This document shows positions 1-9,917 of a stretch of DNA of 64,000 nucleotides, piece after piece. A program made the position numbers and the translations under genes. The stretch is from Staphylococcus sp. ACRSN (GTDB taxonomy: Bacteria > Bacillota > Bacilli > Staphylococcales > Staphylococcaceae). A model generated the notes under the pieces. That model did no database searches. It worked only from the letters and a program-made list of their open reading frames with translations, and was not told where the DNA came from. Each line of letters opens with the position of its first letter. Position 1 is the first letter of the stretch. The stretch is taken from assembly GCF_022346615.1 (NCBI RefSeq), contig NZ_JAKRNS010000002.1:1-64000 (forward strand), read 5' to 3'.

Positions 1-738
1 TCCCCACATTAGCCAAACGTACAATCAAATCTAGTTTAACACCTTATTCAAAAAAATTAAATTGAACGGTTTAATTCAGTAATGCTTATTTTAAATATGA
101 TACCTTGACTAATCGTAGGAAGAGTCTGGGACATAAATACCCAATCTCAAAAAAGAGGGCTAATCCTTTATGGATTAGTCCTCTTTATATTTAAAATCTT
201 ACGATTTTGACCGTGTATGCTTGCCTGGGGTATGGTTCGAGCCTGTAGTCTCTTACTCATACTATTCCTCTAAGCGTCAGCACGTTACAAAATCAGTACA
301 ATATATAGTTTGTTATTCAAATAAATAAGGTCCATTCGTATAATTTAATAATCACTATTAAACTAAATTAACAAGATGCCTTTTGTATAAAGATTATAAC
401 ATGCCTCAAACTACACTACCTATGCATATTTCAACTTTAATTCCTAATAATGATATAGCAAAATTTGTATTTAAGATCCTTGTAACAATACTATATGGTA
501 AATTCGAAAACTGCTAACATCATCATAGTAAAACTTCATATCAGCCTAAAAAATAAACGTTAATTACTATATCATATCAATAGAAATTGAGGTTTATTCT
601 TTAGATAGAGATGTTTATGTCCCAGGCTCTTATTTTATATGTAAAATTAATGTGATTGAATATTTCCTGGAAAATAGGTTATGTATGTATAGAGTAAAGT
701 TACATATTAAATGTGTAACAAAGGGGTGTAATCTAATC
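1..738. other. Intergenic region upstream of the YfcC-type permease
   Basis: No convincing gene lies here. The first 120 bases show no start, stop or hairpin that I can assign. Bases 121-630 are copy A of an intergenic repeat described separately. The remaining 108 bases lead to the permease start at 739. Confidence 0.6.
121..630 (+). repeat. Intergenic repeat with terminal inverted repeats, copy A
   Basis: The left end AGAGTCTGGGACATAAA (121-137) is matched by an inverted copy at 614-630 with one mismatch. Just inside the left end is a hairpin with a T-tract (153-185) that resembles an intrinsic terminator. A roughly 95-base core (about 206-300) is shared almost base for base with copy B (inverted, 4450-4798) and copy C (60052-60386). 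No open reading frame is conserved between copies. The structure is like a non-autonomous, MITE-like element or a structured-RNA repeat. Related repeats may already be known in staphylococci. Confidence 0.8.
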
Positions 739-2133
739 ATGGATAAACTATTTAATAAATTAAAGTGTATGAAAACACCACATACATACGCATTGTTACT
801 TTCAATTATTATTTGTGCAAGCATATTAACATATATTATACCTGCTGGTACTTATGATAGAGAGAAAAAAGGAGAACAAACACTCGTAGTTTCTGGAACG
901 TATCATGAAATTCAACAGCATGGTGTATCTTTTTTTGATATTTTTCGTGCTATCCCTGAAGGCTTGATTAGTGGTGGGGAAATCGTATTTTATATCTTTT
1001 TAGTAGGTGGGGCGTTTGGTATAGTCCATAAGACAGGTGCATTTGAAAATGGTGTGAATACGGCAATGCAAAAATTGGGTAGACTTAAAATATTGATGAT
1101 ACCTTTAACAATGCTAACATTTTCAATACTAGGCTTTACGATAGGATTAGCAGAAGAAACAATTATCTTTGTACCAATTGGAATTATAATTGCACGAACG
1201 TTAGGTTATGATGCTATGACTGGTGTGTCAATGGTTATACTTGGTGCCGCTAGTGGTTTTTTGGGCGGCATGCTAAATCCTTTTACTGTTGGTGTCGCAC
1301 AATCGGTTGCAGAATTACCTATGTTCTCAGGATGGGGACTTCGTACGATGATTTATATTGTGGTATTAAGCGTAGCAATTTCTGTAGTCATGTTGTATGG
1401 TCGAAGAGTAAAGGCAGATTTGTCCAATAGTATCGTTTATGAATTAGAGCAGAAAGAAGCGGTGAAGCAAGATATAGTAGATAAACCACGCTTCAGTAAA
1501 CGGCAAGCCAGTGGACTTTTACTTATCAGTCTAACCATTTTATTGAATGTTTACGGCATATTTACGTTTGGATGGTCATTTAATGAAATGAGCGCTAATT
1601 TTATTCTTGCAGGCTTATTAGCAGGAATTATCGGAGGATTAGGCGTGAATGGTACATTTGATGCGATGATAGAAGGGATGAAAGACATCCTTTTTGGCGC
1701 CATGATTGTTGGGTTTGCTAAAGGTATAATTGTCATATTAGAAAATGGGAAAGTTATTGATTCTATCGTACATGGTATGACGATGTTATTACACGGTGTA
1801 CATCCTACAATTGTGATTTTAATGATGTTTGTATTACAATTCTTATTAAATTTCTTTATTCCCTCAGGTTCTGGTCAAGCATTAACGACTATGCCATTAA
1901 TGGTTCCAATCTCTGATTTATTAGGTATCAATAGACAACTTACTGTATTGGCTTTTCAATATGGTGATGCAATCAGCAATGTATTGTTTCCGACATCTGC
2001 AATTTTGATGGGAGCATTAGCAGTAGGTAAGATTACATACGTACAATGGTTGAAATTTGCCTGGAAACTGATTGTGTTATGGATAATTGTATGTAGTTTA
2101 GCTATGACCTTAGCGTTGCTATTAGGTTATTAG
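739..2133 (+). CDS. YfcC/DcuC-like C4-dicarboxylate or basic amino acid permease
   Basis: A 464-residue polytopic membrane protein of the YfcC (C4-dicarboxylate anaerobic carrier-like) family, whose members are proposed to move dicarboxylates or amino acids such as arginine and ornithine. The N-terminal hydrophobic helix ending in IPAGTYDRE, the many Gly-rich membrane segments and the late IPSGSGQALTTMPLM stretch are typical. I chose the ATG at 739 because an AAAGGGG ribosome site precedes it and the membrane protein homology begins there. The frame stays open upstream to 652, giving 29 extra unlikely residues. The substrate cannot be read from the sequence, and no catabolic enzyme adjoins it to suggest one. 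Confidence 0.75.
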   Translation: MDKLFNKLKCMKTPHTYALLLSIIICASILTYIIPAGTYDREKKGEQTLVVSGTYHEIQQHGVSFFDIFRAIPEGLISGGEIVFYIFLVGGAFGIVHKTGAFENGVNTAMQKLGRLKILMIPLTMLTFSILGFTIGLAEETIIFVPIGIIIARTLGYDAMTGVSMVILGAASGFLGGMLNPFTVGVAQSVAELPMFSGWGLRTMIYIVVLSVAISVVMLYGRRVKADLSNSIVYELEQKEAVKQDIVDKPRFSKRQASGLLLISLTILLNVYGIFTFGWSFNEMSANFILAGLLAGIIGGLGVNGTFDAMIEGMKDILFGAMIVGFAKGIIVILENGKVIDSIVHGMTMLLHGVHPTIVILMMFVLQFLLNFFIPSGSGQALTTMPLMVPISDLLGINRQLTVLAFQYGDAISNVLFPTSAILMGALAVGKITYVQWLKFAWKLIVLWIIVCSLAMTLALLLGY

Positions 2134-2183
2134 ACACTCGTTTTCTTGAAGTAAGTAATTTCTAATTAATATAGAAAAAGATA

Positions 2184-2212
2184 TTGTAAAAATAGCGCTT
2201 TCATTATATAAT
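2184..2212 (+). promoter_or_regulatory. ptsG promoter with cre-like site in the spacer
   Basis: TTGTAA (2184-2189), a 17-base spacer and TATAAT (2207-2212) form a sigma-A-type promoter. Read on the minus strand, bases 2190-2203 are TGAAAGCGCTATTT. That matches the CcpA cre consensus TGWAANCGNTNWCA except for the last two bases. Its location inside the promoter suggests catabolite control of ptsG, which is inference. Confidence 0.6.
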
Positions 2213-2237
2213 GACTTCAAATACAATATCATATTGC

Positions 2238-2314
2238 GTGTTACTGGTGAGGCAGGCATGAGCAAACGAAATGACTATTATAGATGGATAGTCTTTGTTT
2301 GTTCATGCCTTTTT
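2238..2314 (+). promoter_or_regulatory. GlcT-type ribonucleic antiterminator and overlapping terminator
   Basis: Bases 2238-2262 contain GTGTTACTG, a short loop and GGCAGGCATGAG, the arrangement of the GlcT RAT element known upstream of Bacillus ptsG. Its 3' half is also the 5' arm of a long terminator hairpin, AGGCATGAGCAAACGAA paired with TTTGTTTGTTCATGCCT, followed by a T-run (2310-2314). A GlcT-family antiterminator, not encoded in this window, would bind the RAT when glucose is present and let transcription continue into ptsG. Confidence 0.85.
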
Positions 2315-2360
2315 GTATGCCATTAACATACAATTAGTGAGTTAAGAAGGGATGTTATTT

Positions 2361-4406
2361 ATGTTTAAGAAACTTTTTGGGCAATTGCAACGTATTGGGA
2401 AAGCGTTGATGTTACCAGTTGCAATTTTACCTGCTGCTGGACTATTACTTGCTCTTGGGACAGCTTTTCAAGGAGAATTTTTACAGTCTTATTTACCATT
2501 TATTAAAGTAGAAGGTTTTCAGAATGTAGCTAAAATGATGGAAGGCGCAGGCGGTATTATTTTTGATAATTTACCAATTATTTTTGCGCTTGGTGTAGCT
2601 ATTGGATTAGCAAGTGGGGATGGTGTAGCCGCAATTGCAGCATTTGTTGGTTTTATTGTTATGAATAAAACAATGGGTGCATTTTTAGAAATTACACCTA
2701 AAAACGTCGATGACGCAGCGAGTGGTTATGCGAGTGTATTAGGTATTCCAACATTACAAACGGGTGTGTTTGGCGGTATAATTGTCGGGGCACTGGCAGC
2801 TTGGTGTTATAATAAATTTTATAATATATCACTACCGAGTTATTTAGGATTTTTTGCTGGAAAACGTTTCGTACCTATTATGATGGCAACATGTTCATTT
2901 ATTTTAGCCTTTCCAATGGCATTAGTTTGGCCAACAATTCAACATGGCCTAAATGCATTTAGTGAAGGTTTACTAGATTCAAATACAGGTTTAGCAGTAT
3001 TCTTATTTGGTTTTATCAAAAGATTATTAATACCATTTGGTTTGCATCATATATTCCATGCGCCATTTTGGTTTGAATTTGGAAGTTATAAAAATGCTGC
3101 AGGACAAATCATTCACGGTGATCAGCGTATCTTTATAGATCAAATTCGTGATAATGTATCATTAACAGCCGGTAAATTTATGGGAGGAGAATTCCCAGTG
3201 ATGATGTTCGGCCTTCCTGCTGCGGCATTAGCTATATATCATTCAGCTAAAAAAGAAAATCGTAAAGTTGTCGGAGGATTGATGTTATCTGGCGCTTTAA
3301 CATCATTCTTAACTGGTATTACAGAACCGCTAGAATTTTCATTCTTATTTGTAGCACCTTTATTATTCTTTATTCATGCGTTACTAGATGGCTTAAGTTT
3401 CTTGATTATGTATTTACTTAATGTTCATTTAGGTTACACATTCTCAGGTGGATTTATTGATTTCTTACTATTAAATATTATGCCGAATAAAACAGCATGG
3501 TGGCTCGTTATACCTGTAGGACTCGTTTATGGTGTGTTATATTACTTTATCTTTAGATTCATTATTAAGAAATTTAATTATAAGACACCGGGTCGAGAAG
3601 ACAAAGACATGCAAAGTAATACTGTAGCCAAAAATGATTTACCATTTAAAGTGTTAGAGGCAATGGGTGGTAAAGATAATATTAAACATTTAGATGCTTG
3701 TATTACACGTCTTAGAGTTGAAGTTAATAATAAATCTGTTGTCGATGTAGATTCATTAAAACAACTTGGGGCATCAGGTGTACTTGAAGTTGGTAATAAT
3801 ATGCAAGCAATTTTTGGTCCGAAATCAGATCAAATCAAGCATGATATGGCTAGAATTATGAACGGTGAAATTACAAAGCCAAGTGAAACTACAATTACAG
3901 ATGAAGCGGTAGTACAAGTACCACCGTCAGATAGTCAAGATAAAGCAGATAATCAAACACTGATTGAAATCTTTGCGCCAGGAAGTGGAAAAATTGTACC
4001 TTTAAGTGAGGTTCCTGACCAAGTATTTGCTCAGAAAATGATGGGTGAAGGTGTTGGTTTTATTCCAGAATCGGGAACGATTGTAGCACCATTTGACGGT
4101 ACGGTTAAAACAATTTTCCCAACAAAACACGCAATTGGTTTGGTTTCTGATGACGGTTTAGAATTATTGATTCATATTGGTATTGATACTGTGAAGTTAG
4201 AAGGTAAAGGATTTGAAAGTTTAGTAGCAACGGATGAACACATTAAAAAAGGGCAACCGATTATGAAAGTAGACCTTGATTACATTAAGGCACATGCACC
4301 AAGTATTGTGACACCGTTAGTATTAACAAACTTAGAAGAGCGAAACTTTAAAGTCCAAGATGTTGAACATGTAACAAGTGGAGACTTACTTATTACAGTG
4401 AGATAA
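2361..4406 (+). CDS. ptsG: PTS glucose-specific transporter EIICBA
   Basis: A 681-residue membrane permease and phosphotransferase that imports glucose while phosphorylating it. Three domains occur in order. EIIC (about 1-400) begins with [26 protein letters not shown] (about 430-510) has the phospho-accepting cysteine in [13 protein letters not shown] (about 545-680) has the catalytic histidine context [18 protein letters not shown]. The length equals that of S. aureus PtsG as I recall it. The ATG at 2361 sits nine bases after AGAAGGG; the in-frame ATG at 2352 is too close to that site. The leader carries a GlcT-type RAT and a promoter with a cre-like site. The following repeat (copy B) probably supplies its terminator. 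Confidence 0.93.
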   Translation: MFKKLFGQLQRIGKALMLPVAILPAAGLLLALGTAFQGEFLQSYLPFIKVEGFQNVAKMMEGAGGIIFDNLPIIFALGVAIGLASGDGVAAIAAFVGFIVMNKTMGAFLEITPKNVDDAASGYASVLGIPTLQTGVFGGIIVGALAAWCYNKFYNISLPSYLGFFAGKRFVPIMMATCSFILAFPMALVWPTIQHGLNAFSEGLLDSNTGLAVFLFGFIKRLLIPFGLHHIFHAPFWFEFGSYKNAAGQIIHGDQRIFIDQIRDNVSLTAGKFMGGEFPVMMFGLPAAALAIYHSAKKENRKVVGGLMLSGALTSFLTGITEPLEFSFLFVAPLLFFIHALLDGLSFLIMYLLNVHLGYTFSGGFIDFLLLNIMPNKTAWWLVIPVGLVYGVLYYFIFRFIIKKFNYKTPGREDKDMQSNTVAKNDLPFKVLEAMGGKDNIKHLDACITRLRVEVNNKSVVDVDSLKQLGASGVLEVGNNMQAIFGPKSDQIKHDMARIMNGEITKPSETTITDEAVVQVPPSDSQDKADNQTLIEIFAPGSGKIVPLSEVPDQVFAQKMMGEGVGFIPESGTIVAPFDGTVKTIFPTKHAIGLVSDDGLELLIHIGIDTVKLEGKGFESLVATDEHIKKGQPIMKVDLDYIKAHAPSIVTPLVLTNLEERNFKVQDVEHVTSGDLLITVR

Positions 4407-4449
4407 TCATTGTGTATAGCATACTGTTATACTATTAAAAATCATTTTA

Positions 4450-4798
4450 AGAGTCTGGGACATAAACATCTCTGACTAAAAAATAAACGTCAATTTCTAT
4501 TGAGATTATATAGAAATTGGCGTTTTCTTGATTTATCTTTAAGAAACATGCCATATGTTATAAGTAGTGATTATTAAATTATACGAAAAGCCCTTATTTT
4601 TTGAAAAACAAACTATATATTGTACTAGTTTTGTAACGTGCTGACGCCTAGGGGAATCGTATGAGTGAGAGACTACAGGCTCGAACCATACCCCAGGCAA
4701 GCATGCACGGTCAAAATCGTAAGATTTTAAATATAAAGAGGACTAATCTATAAAGGATTAGCCCTCTTCTTTGAGATTGGGTATTTATGTACTAGACT
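4450..4798 (-). repeat. Intergenic repeat copy B, inverted
   Basis: The left end AGAGTCTGGGACATAAA (4450-4466) is intact. The right end is degenerate (about 4784-4798). The core, read on the minus strand, matches copy A and copy C closely, including the GCCTGGGGTATGG and CCCCTAGGCG segments and the terminator-like hairpin near 4735-4775. It lies directly downstream of ptsG, so the hairpin may end that transcript. No coding capacity is supported. Confidence 0.78.
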
Positions 4799-4939
4799 AT
4801 GTGTTTTTTTATAGACAATGTGATGTTTGTGTTTGCTATAAATTACTACATTTAATATTTTGTTGTTTACGTAAATTAAATATTGAAAAATTCTGAATTT
4901 ATATCTACTATAAAGTAAATAGATATAAAGGGTGATTAT

Positions 4940-5491
4940 ATGGAATATCAACTATCGATTAATGTTACATCTCAAATTAGACTTGTACAGCCAGAATTAT
5001 ATATGGCAGAAGCGTTGTATAATACAATAAAATCTAACTATCAACACTTGGCGACCTTTCTAGACTTTATTCAAGAGGATATGACACTTGAAGATGAACA
5101 ACAATATTTAACAATGATGTTAGAACATCAAGCACAAAATAAAGGTCGGTTATATCTTATCTATTTTAAAGATGAGTTGATTGGTACGATTGATCTACAT
5201 AACATCCAAATGCAACATAAAAAGGCAGAAATTGGTTATTGGATTGCTAAAAGTTACGCAGGCCGTCAGATTACTACGCAATGCGTTCAACATTTGTGCT
5301 ACCTTGCCTTTGAAGTATTTGGCTTGAACAAATTGACTATTAAGGCAGATGTTCGCAATATTGCTAGTAATAAAGTAGCGGAAAAATCAGGTTTCTCTTT
5401 TGTCGGAACGGATTTAGAAGATATGTTTGATGGTGAGGCATACAGAGATATGAATCGTTATTCACTATTAAAGTATGATTATAACAAGTAA
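4940..5491 (+). CDS. GNAT acetyltransferase, RimJ/RimL type
   Basis: A 183-residue N-acetyltransferase. The acetyl-CoA binding core is visible in AEIGYWIAKSYAGRQITTQ (about 95-115), and the later LTIKADVRNIASNKVAEKSGF segment (about 133-153) is the usual RimL-type ribosomal-protein or small-molecule acetyltransferase pattern. The ATG at 4940 follows AAAGGGTG. It stands alone between repeat copy B and a PLP enzyme transcribed in the same direction 107 bases later. The acyl acceptor is unknown. Confidence 0.8.
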   Translation: MEYQLSINVTSQIRLVQPELYMAEALYNTIKSNYQHLATFLDFIQEDMTLEDEQQYLTMMLEHQAQNKGRLYLIYFKDELIGTIDLHNIQMQHKKAEIGYWIAKSYAGRQITTQCVQHLCYLAFEVFGLNKLTIKADVRNIASNKVAEKSGFSFVGTDLEDMFDGEAYRDMNRYSLLKYDYNK

Positions 5492-5597
5492 TCACTCTAA
5501 TTCATGCTGAAGTATTTTACATGTTAAGTGTTTCCAAAATTTAATCACTTTTAGTACATATTAAATGGAACAAAGGTAATCATAGGAGGAATGATCA

Positions 5598-6572
5598 TTG
5601 TTACAACGCAAATTAAATGTTGCTAATTTAAATACACCAATTCAAAAGTTAGATTATTTAAGTGAACAGCTTGGTAAAAATATTTATGTAAAACGAGATG
5701 ATTATACTGGCGCAGAAATATCTGGTAATAAAGTTAGAAAATTAGAGTACTCAATTCAATATGTATTTGATAATAATTATGATGCGGTGATAACGACAGG
5801 AGCTATTACTTCAAATCATGCACGTGCAACGGCGGCTTTATGTGCAAAATATAATATAGAATGCCATTTAGTATTAAGAGGCGATGAAGCGATATTTGAA
5901 GGAAATTTATTTTTAGGCACTATGCTTGGTGCTCATATTCATCAAATAGACTCAAGTGTTTCTAGAGAAGATACAATGTCAGAAATTAAGGAACAGTTAA
6001 TAGCCAAAGGAAAGCAACCATTTATTATTCCTGTAGGTGCTTCAGATTGGATTGGCACACACGGTTATATAAATGCATATGAAGAAATTATGAACCAAAC
6101 AAAAGTATTGAATTTACATTTTGATTCTATTAACGTGGCAGTTGGTTCAGGTGGCACATATGCGGGTTTATGGTATGGAAATCAAATAAATAAAAAGAAC
6201 ATAGAAATTATTGGATATGCGGTAGACCAAAATTCGGAGGCATTTAAAGAAAAGGTGGAAGCAATTATTCATGAATTGGATAGCGATATGACTGATTTTG
6301 ATACGATTCAAATCAATGATCAATATATTGGATTAGGGTATGGCAAGTCTACAGATGAAGAATTAGCCTTTTATATTGAAATTGCAAAACAAGAAGGTAT
6401 TATATTTGACCCAACTTATACTGGAAAAGCATTTCGCGGATTAATTTCAGAGATAAAGCAAGGATATTATGATAAACAAGAAAACATATTATTTATTCAT
6501 ACTGGTGGTCTACAAGGATATACAGAACAAACAAGACACCGTATTCAACAGTTGATTACTGACCAAAAATAA
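5598..6572 (+). CDS. PLP-dependent D-cysteine desulfhydrase / ACC deaminase family enzyme
   Basis: A 324-residue fold-type II PLP enzyme. The PLP lysine lies in the SGNKVRKLEY motif near residue 45-55, and phosphate-binding VAVGSGGTYAGL is near 180-190. These are hallmarks of the D-cysteine desulfhydrase/1-aminocyclopropane-1-carboxylate deaminase group; in bacteria without ethylene metabolism the desulfhydrase role is more likely. The start is TTG at 5598, seven bases after AGGAGGA; the ATG at 5591 is out of frame. The following thioredoxin-like gene is codirectional after 117 bases but not clearly cotranscribed. Confidence 0.82.
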   Translation: MLQRKLNVANLNTPIQKLDYLSEQLGKNIYVKRDDYTGAEISGNKVRKLEYSIQYVFDNNYDAVITTGAITSNHARATAALCAKYNIECHLVLRGDEAIFEGNLFLGTMLGAHIHQIDSSVSREDTMSEIKEQLIAKGKQPFIIPVGASDWIGTHGYINAYEEIMNQTKVLNLHFDSINVAVGSGGTYAGLWYGNQINKKNIEIIGYAVDQNSEAFKEKVEAIIHELDSDMTDFDTIQINDQYIGLGYGKSTDEELAFYIEIAKQEGIIFDPTYTGKAFRGLISEIKQGYYDKQENILFIHTGGLQGYTEQTRHRIQQLITDQK

Positions 6573-6689
6573 TAATGCGTTCTTTATATGAAAATGATAA
6601 AGTCATTTTCAGAGCAAATAAATTGCGAAAAGGTATTTTTTTATATCATAATGATATACACTTTATGAGCTAAGGAAGGTGGTCGTAGG

Positions 6690-7019
6690 GTGAATCAAAC
6701 GTTATCAACAATCAATTCATTTCAAAATTTTATAGATGCTCATGATTTAGCGGTCATCCATGTGATGAGAGATAATTGTAGTGTATGCCATGCAGTATTG
6801 CCACAAATAAAGGGACTTGTTCAAGAATATCCTGGTGTTGCACTAGGTGTAATCAATCAAAGTGAATTAGAAGCGATTGCAGGAGAGTTAAATATCTTTA
6901 CTGTTCCCGTGGATTTAATTTATCTAAAAGGTAAAGAGATGCATAGGCAGGGACGTTTTATCGATATGCAGGAATTTGAAAAACATTTAATGCTAATGTA
7001 TCAAAGTATAGAAAGATAG
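6690..7019 (+). CDS. Thioredoxin-like protein
   Basis: A 109-residue cytoplasmic thioredoxin-fold protein. The redox motif is CSVC at about residues 30-33, preceded by a VIHVMRDN strand and followed by the cis-proline segment FTVPVDLIYLKGKE. It has no signal peptide. GTG at 6690 is the start, with an AAGGAAGGTGG ribosome site just upstream. A comparable thioredoxin-like gene sits near ptsG in S. aureus as I recall, so this looks like conserved core gene order. The partner protein is unknown. Confidence 0.85.
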   Translation: MNQTLSTINSFQNFIDAHDLAVIHVMRDNCSVCHAVLPQIKGLVQEYPGVALGVINQSELEAIAGELNIFTVPVDLIYLKGKEMHRQGRFIDMQEFEKHLMLMYQSIER

Positions 7020-7049
7020 AGAGAAAAGTATATAATATATTATCGTAGG

Positions 7050-7100
7050 TTCCTACACTATTGGTTAATTACAATAAACTGATTGTGTGGGACTTTTTTT
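7050..7100 (+). terminator. Terminator after the thioredoxin-like gene
   Basis: TCCTACAC pairs with GTGTGGGA across a roughly 30-base loop region, followed by a seven-base T-run. Confidence 0.7.
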
Positions 7101-7205
7101 ACATTATAAATTGCGTAAAATAAAAGTTGGTTTCATTTAATAAAATGTATCATTATTAAATGAAATATTGTATTATAGTGATAATTAGTAGTGGGAGGTG
7201 GGGTT

Positions 7206-7724
7206 ATGCGAATTGAACGCATTTGCCCAAATGAAGCAGAAGCACTGTATCACTGTATGAAACAAATCGATAAAGAATCACAATTTATGTTATATTTGCC
7301 AGACGAAAGAAACTTTAATCATCAGCAGTTGTCTGAGGAACTCAAGTTCAACTTTTATATAGGAGTTAAAACCGATGAGGGTGAAATTGTAGGTTATTTG
7401 ATGGTTCATATAAGTACAATATCTAAAATAAAACACATCGGCTATATAAATACAGGTATGATAAATGCGTATAGAAAACAGGGATATGCGACACAAATGT
7501 TTGAGGAAACATTAAAATGGGCAGAACGAAAAGGATTGAGAAGACTAGAACTAACGGTGATTACAACAAATACACCTGCAGTCAATTTTTACGAAAAATT
7601 AGGTTTTAAGATTGAAGGTATTAAAAGACAATCTATTTTTATGGATGATCACTATTTTGATGAACTGTATATGGCTAAGTTACTCAATGAGGGGCTAAAT
7701 GAAGAAAATAATATTATTTGGTAG
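7206..7724 (+). CDS. GNAT acetyltransferase
   Basis: A 172-residue N-acetyltransferase. The acetyl-CoA motif region is near residues 83-110 (NTGMINAYRKQGYATQMFEE) and the C-terminal TNTPAVNFYEKLGFKIEG signature is typical of the superfamily. The ATG at 7206 is preferred to the upstream in-frame GTG because the ribosome site GGGAGGTGGGG lies just before it. It resembles RimI/YhhY-like proteins, but the substrate cannot be told. It appears to be a single-gene unit, with a terminator upstream and the alpha/beta hydrolase 108 bases downstream. Confidence 0.82.
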   Translation: MRIERICPNEAEALYHCMKQIDKESQFMLYLPDERNFNHQQLSEELKFNFYIGVKTDEGEIVGYLMVHISTISKIKHIGYINTGMINAYRKQGYATQMFEETLKWAERKGLRRLELTVITTNTPAVNFYEKLGFKIEGIKRQSIFMDDHYFDELYMAKLLNEGLNEENNIIW

Positions 7725-7832
7725 TTATTAGTGAATTACCTCTTTTATAAAAAAGTGAAATATACTTAAAATAGAATAAATCCTTTTTCAAAATGCGATA
7801 ACTTTATTATCATTGGAAAAGGAGGCGATGAC

Positions 7833-8804
7833 ATGTTAAAAAGAATATTTATATTACCATTTTTGGTAATTTTAAGTACATATAGTTATGCAAAGCTAAA
7901 AGAGAAGCGCAGTTATAAAAGTTTCATTTATGAGATAATGTTAAAAATAAAACAAACGAAAAAGGCTTTTTTAACTGTAGAAGGGGCAAGGCAAGCTCAA
8001 TCAAACATTCAAGTTGAAACCTATGGTCCACATACGACATTAAATCATCAATTTAAATGTGGAATTAAGCGTGAAACAATAACAGGTGCTACAACATACA
8101 TAATCAATGAACAAAAAGATGAAGTACAAGATGTGGTGCTCTATATTCATGGCGGTGCATGGTTTAAAGATCCTTTAGATGCGCATTTTCAATTTGTAGA
8201 TCAACTTGCCAATGAGTTAAATGCAATTGTTATTATGCCGATTTATCCAAAGGTGCCCCATGCAAATTATCAAGATACATTTAATATGTTAGAAGTCATT
8301 TATAATAGAATACAAAATAAATATCAAAACGGGGTACGTATTACGCTGATTGGTGACTCAGCAGGAGGACAAATTGCATTGTCATTTGCGCAATTGATGA
8401 AGTTGCAAGGTATTAATCAGCCAGATAATTTAGTGTTAATTTCTCCAGTACTAGATGCTAGCCTAAGTAATCCAGATATCTTTAAATATAAAAATAAGGA
8501 TCCAATGCTTGGTGTACATGGATTGAAATATTTTATAAAACAATGGGCATCGGAATTACCTATAGAGGATTGGCGCATTTCTCCAATCAATGGAAATTTA
8601 ACAGGATTAGGGCACATCACATTGATAGTAGGGACAAAAGAATTACTATACCCGGATGTACGTCGCTTATCTACTTTATTGAATCAGTATAAGGTGCCAC
8701 ATGAATTTATCATCGGCTATAATTTATTCCATATTTATCCTGTGTTTGATATTCCTGAAAGAAGACAGGTGATTACGAAATTAAGATGTATTTTGAAGCA
8801 ATAG
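7833..8804 (+). CDS. Alpha/beta hydrolase, membrane-anchored esterase type
   Basis: A 323-residue hydrolase of the hormone-sensitive-lipase-like group. The oxyanion motif HGGAWF (about 106-111) and nucleophile elbow GDSAGGQ (about 173-179) are clear. A C-terminal ISPINGN region and FHIYPVF supply the probable acid and histidine. The first 20 residues form a hydrophobic helix, so the enzyme is likely tethered to or exported across the membrane. The ATG at 7833 follows AAAAGGAGGCG. The natural substrate is unknown. It ends at a long bidirectional terminator shared with the convergent EamA gene. Confidence 0.85.
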   Translation: MLKRIFILPFLVILSTYSYAKLKEKRSYKSFIYEIMLKIKQTKKAFLTVEGARQAQSNIQVETYGPHTTLNHQFKCGIKRETITGATTYIINEQKDEVQDVVLYIHGGAWFKDPLDAHFQFVDQLANELNAIVIMPIYPKVPHANYQDTFNMLEVIYNRIQNKYQNGVRITLIGDSAGGQIALSFAQLMKLQGINQPDNLVLISPVLDASLSNPDIFKYKNKDPMLGVHGLKYFIKQWASELPIEDWRISPINGNLTGLGHITLIVGTKELLYPDVRRLSTLLNQYKVPHEFIIGYNLFHIYPVFDIPERRQVITKLRCILKQ

Positions 8805-8846
8805 CAAAGGCTACTGTAAAAAATGAAATAGTGCAAAAGTTAAATT

Positions 8847-8894
8847 AAAGGGAGTGTGAGTTGAAATTTACAAATTTCAATTCACACTCCCTTT
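8847..8894. terminator. Bidirectional terminator between the convergent hydrolase and EamA genes
   Basis: A 23-base-pair stem with one G-T pair starts AAAGGGAGTGTGAG and ends CACACTCCCTTT. It is positioned to end both converging transcripts. Confidence 0.85.
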
Positions 8895-8907
8895 CTTTAT
8901 GATTCAA

Positions 8908-9813
8908 TTATTGCTTTTTCAAAGATAATGATAAAATTAAGATAATGATTAATATAATACCTATGATTTGAAGCGGTAGGAATTTAACATGTAACCATAC
9001 AGCGCTAGATACAATAGCCATGACGGGTTCAATGGTTCCAAATAACGTGGTTTCTTTGGCAGTAAGATAGTTCAAACTTTGAATAAAGAATAAAAAAGCG
9101 ATGGCTGTGCCAATAATGATGCCAAAAGCAAGGTATATCCCAGTTGAGAGGCTGATATTTGTAATATTAACATCCCATATTGGTGCCTTAAAGTTTAATA
9201 AAATTCCGGAAATAAGCATTGCCCATCCAACGACAAGAACAGATGGATAACGTAATAATAATCGTGTTGCATAAAGTGTGTAAAATGTTAATGAAATTCC
9301 TGAAATAATACCCCAATAAACACTCGGCATTGGAACGGTTAAATTACTCAGTGAGCCATTAGTTAACAATAAAAACGTCCCTGAAAGTGTAAGTACGATT
9401 GCTATTAAATCAAAAAATTTAAACCGCTCTTTTCCGCGTAAAACATACCATAGAATAATATAGAGTGGGGCAATATATTGTAACAATGTTGCTACTGCAG
9501 CATTCCCATAGTTGATAGATGCCATATAAGAATATTGCACTAAAAGCATACCGAATATTGAAAATATCATTAATTGCCAAATACTTTGTTTTGATTTAAA
9601 TATTATAAAAATCGATATATTAGGGTTAAACAATTTAGAAATAACTAGTAACAAAATCCCACTAATCAATAAACGTGCAGTTACATACCAATTTATTTCT
9701 ATATGTCGATGTTGAAATAAAAAGTCAGATACAGTACCACCTAATCCCCAAAATGAAGCACCTGCTATCGCCAAAAAAATCCCTAAAATTCTTTTTTCAT
9801 TTATAAGTTGCAT
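8908..9813 (-). CDS. EamA/DMT-family transporter
   Basis: A 301-residue inner-membrane protein of the drug/metabolite transporter superfamily, with the two EamA repeats (about 10-140 and 155-290). The sequence GASFWGLGGTVSDFLF near the N terminus and the end-of-protein ETTLFGTIEPVMAIVSS motif are typical. Such proteins usually export amino acids or metabolites. It is divergent from an AraC regulator with only 104 bases between the starts, so that regulator is the likely controller. The start ATG at 9813 is preceded by AGGTGAT. Confidence 0.87.
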   Translation of the reverse strand: MQLINEKRILGIFLAIAGASFWGLGGTVSDFLFQHRHIEINWYVTARLLISGILLLVISKLFNPNISIFIIFKSKQSIWQLMIFSIFGMLLVQYSYMASINYGNAAVATLLQYIAPLYIILWYVLRGKERFKFFDLIAIVLTLSGTFLLLTNGSLSNLTVPMPSVYWGIISGISLTFYTLYATRLLLRYPSVLVVGWAMLISGILLNFKAPIWDVNITNISLSTGIYLAFGIIIGTAIAFLFFIQSLNYLTAKETTLFGTIEPVMAIVSSAVWLHVKFLPLQIIGIILIIILILSLSLKKQ

Positions 9814-9917
9814 ATGATCACCTGTAAAATATAATTATATTTTAACTATAAGCGAAATTTAAGTGATATAATATCTAAAAATCACTTAAAAATAGCAATA
9901 TATTGAGGTGAAGAACT

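Noticed and set aside
630..951. Antisense or extended frames around the YfcC start (630-824 minus; upstream extension from 652)
   Set aside because: They have no good ribosome site. The extension is out of character with the membrane protein, and the antisense frame is a shadow.
4748..4951. 67-codon minus-strand frame in repeat copy B and beyond
   Set aside because: It runs through the repeat end and AT-rich DNA, has no ribosome site, and is not present in other repeat copies.
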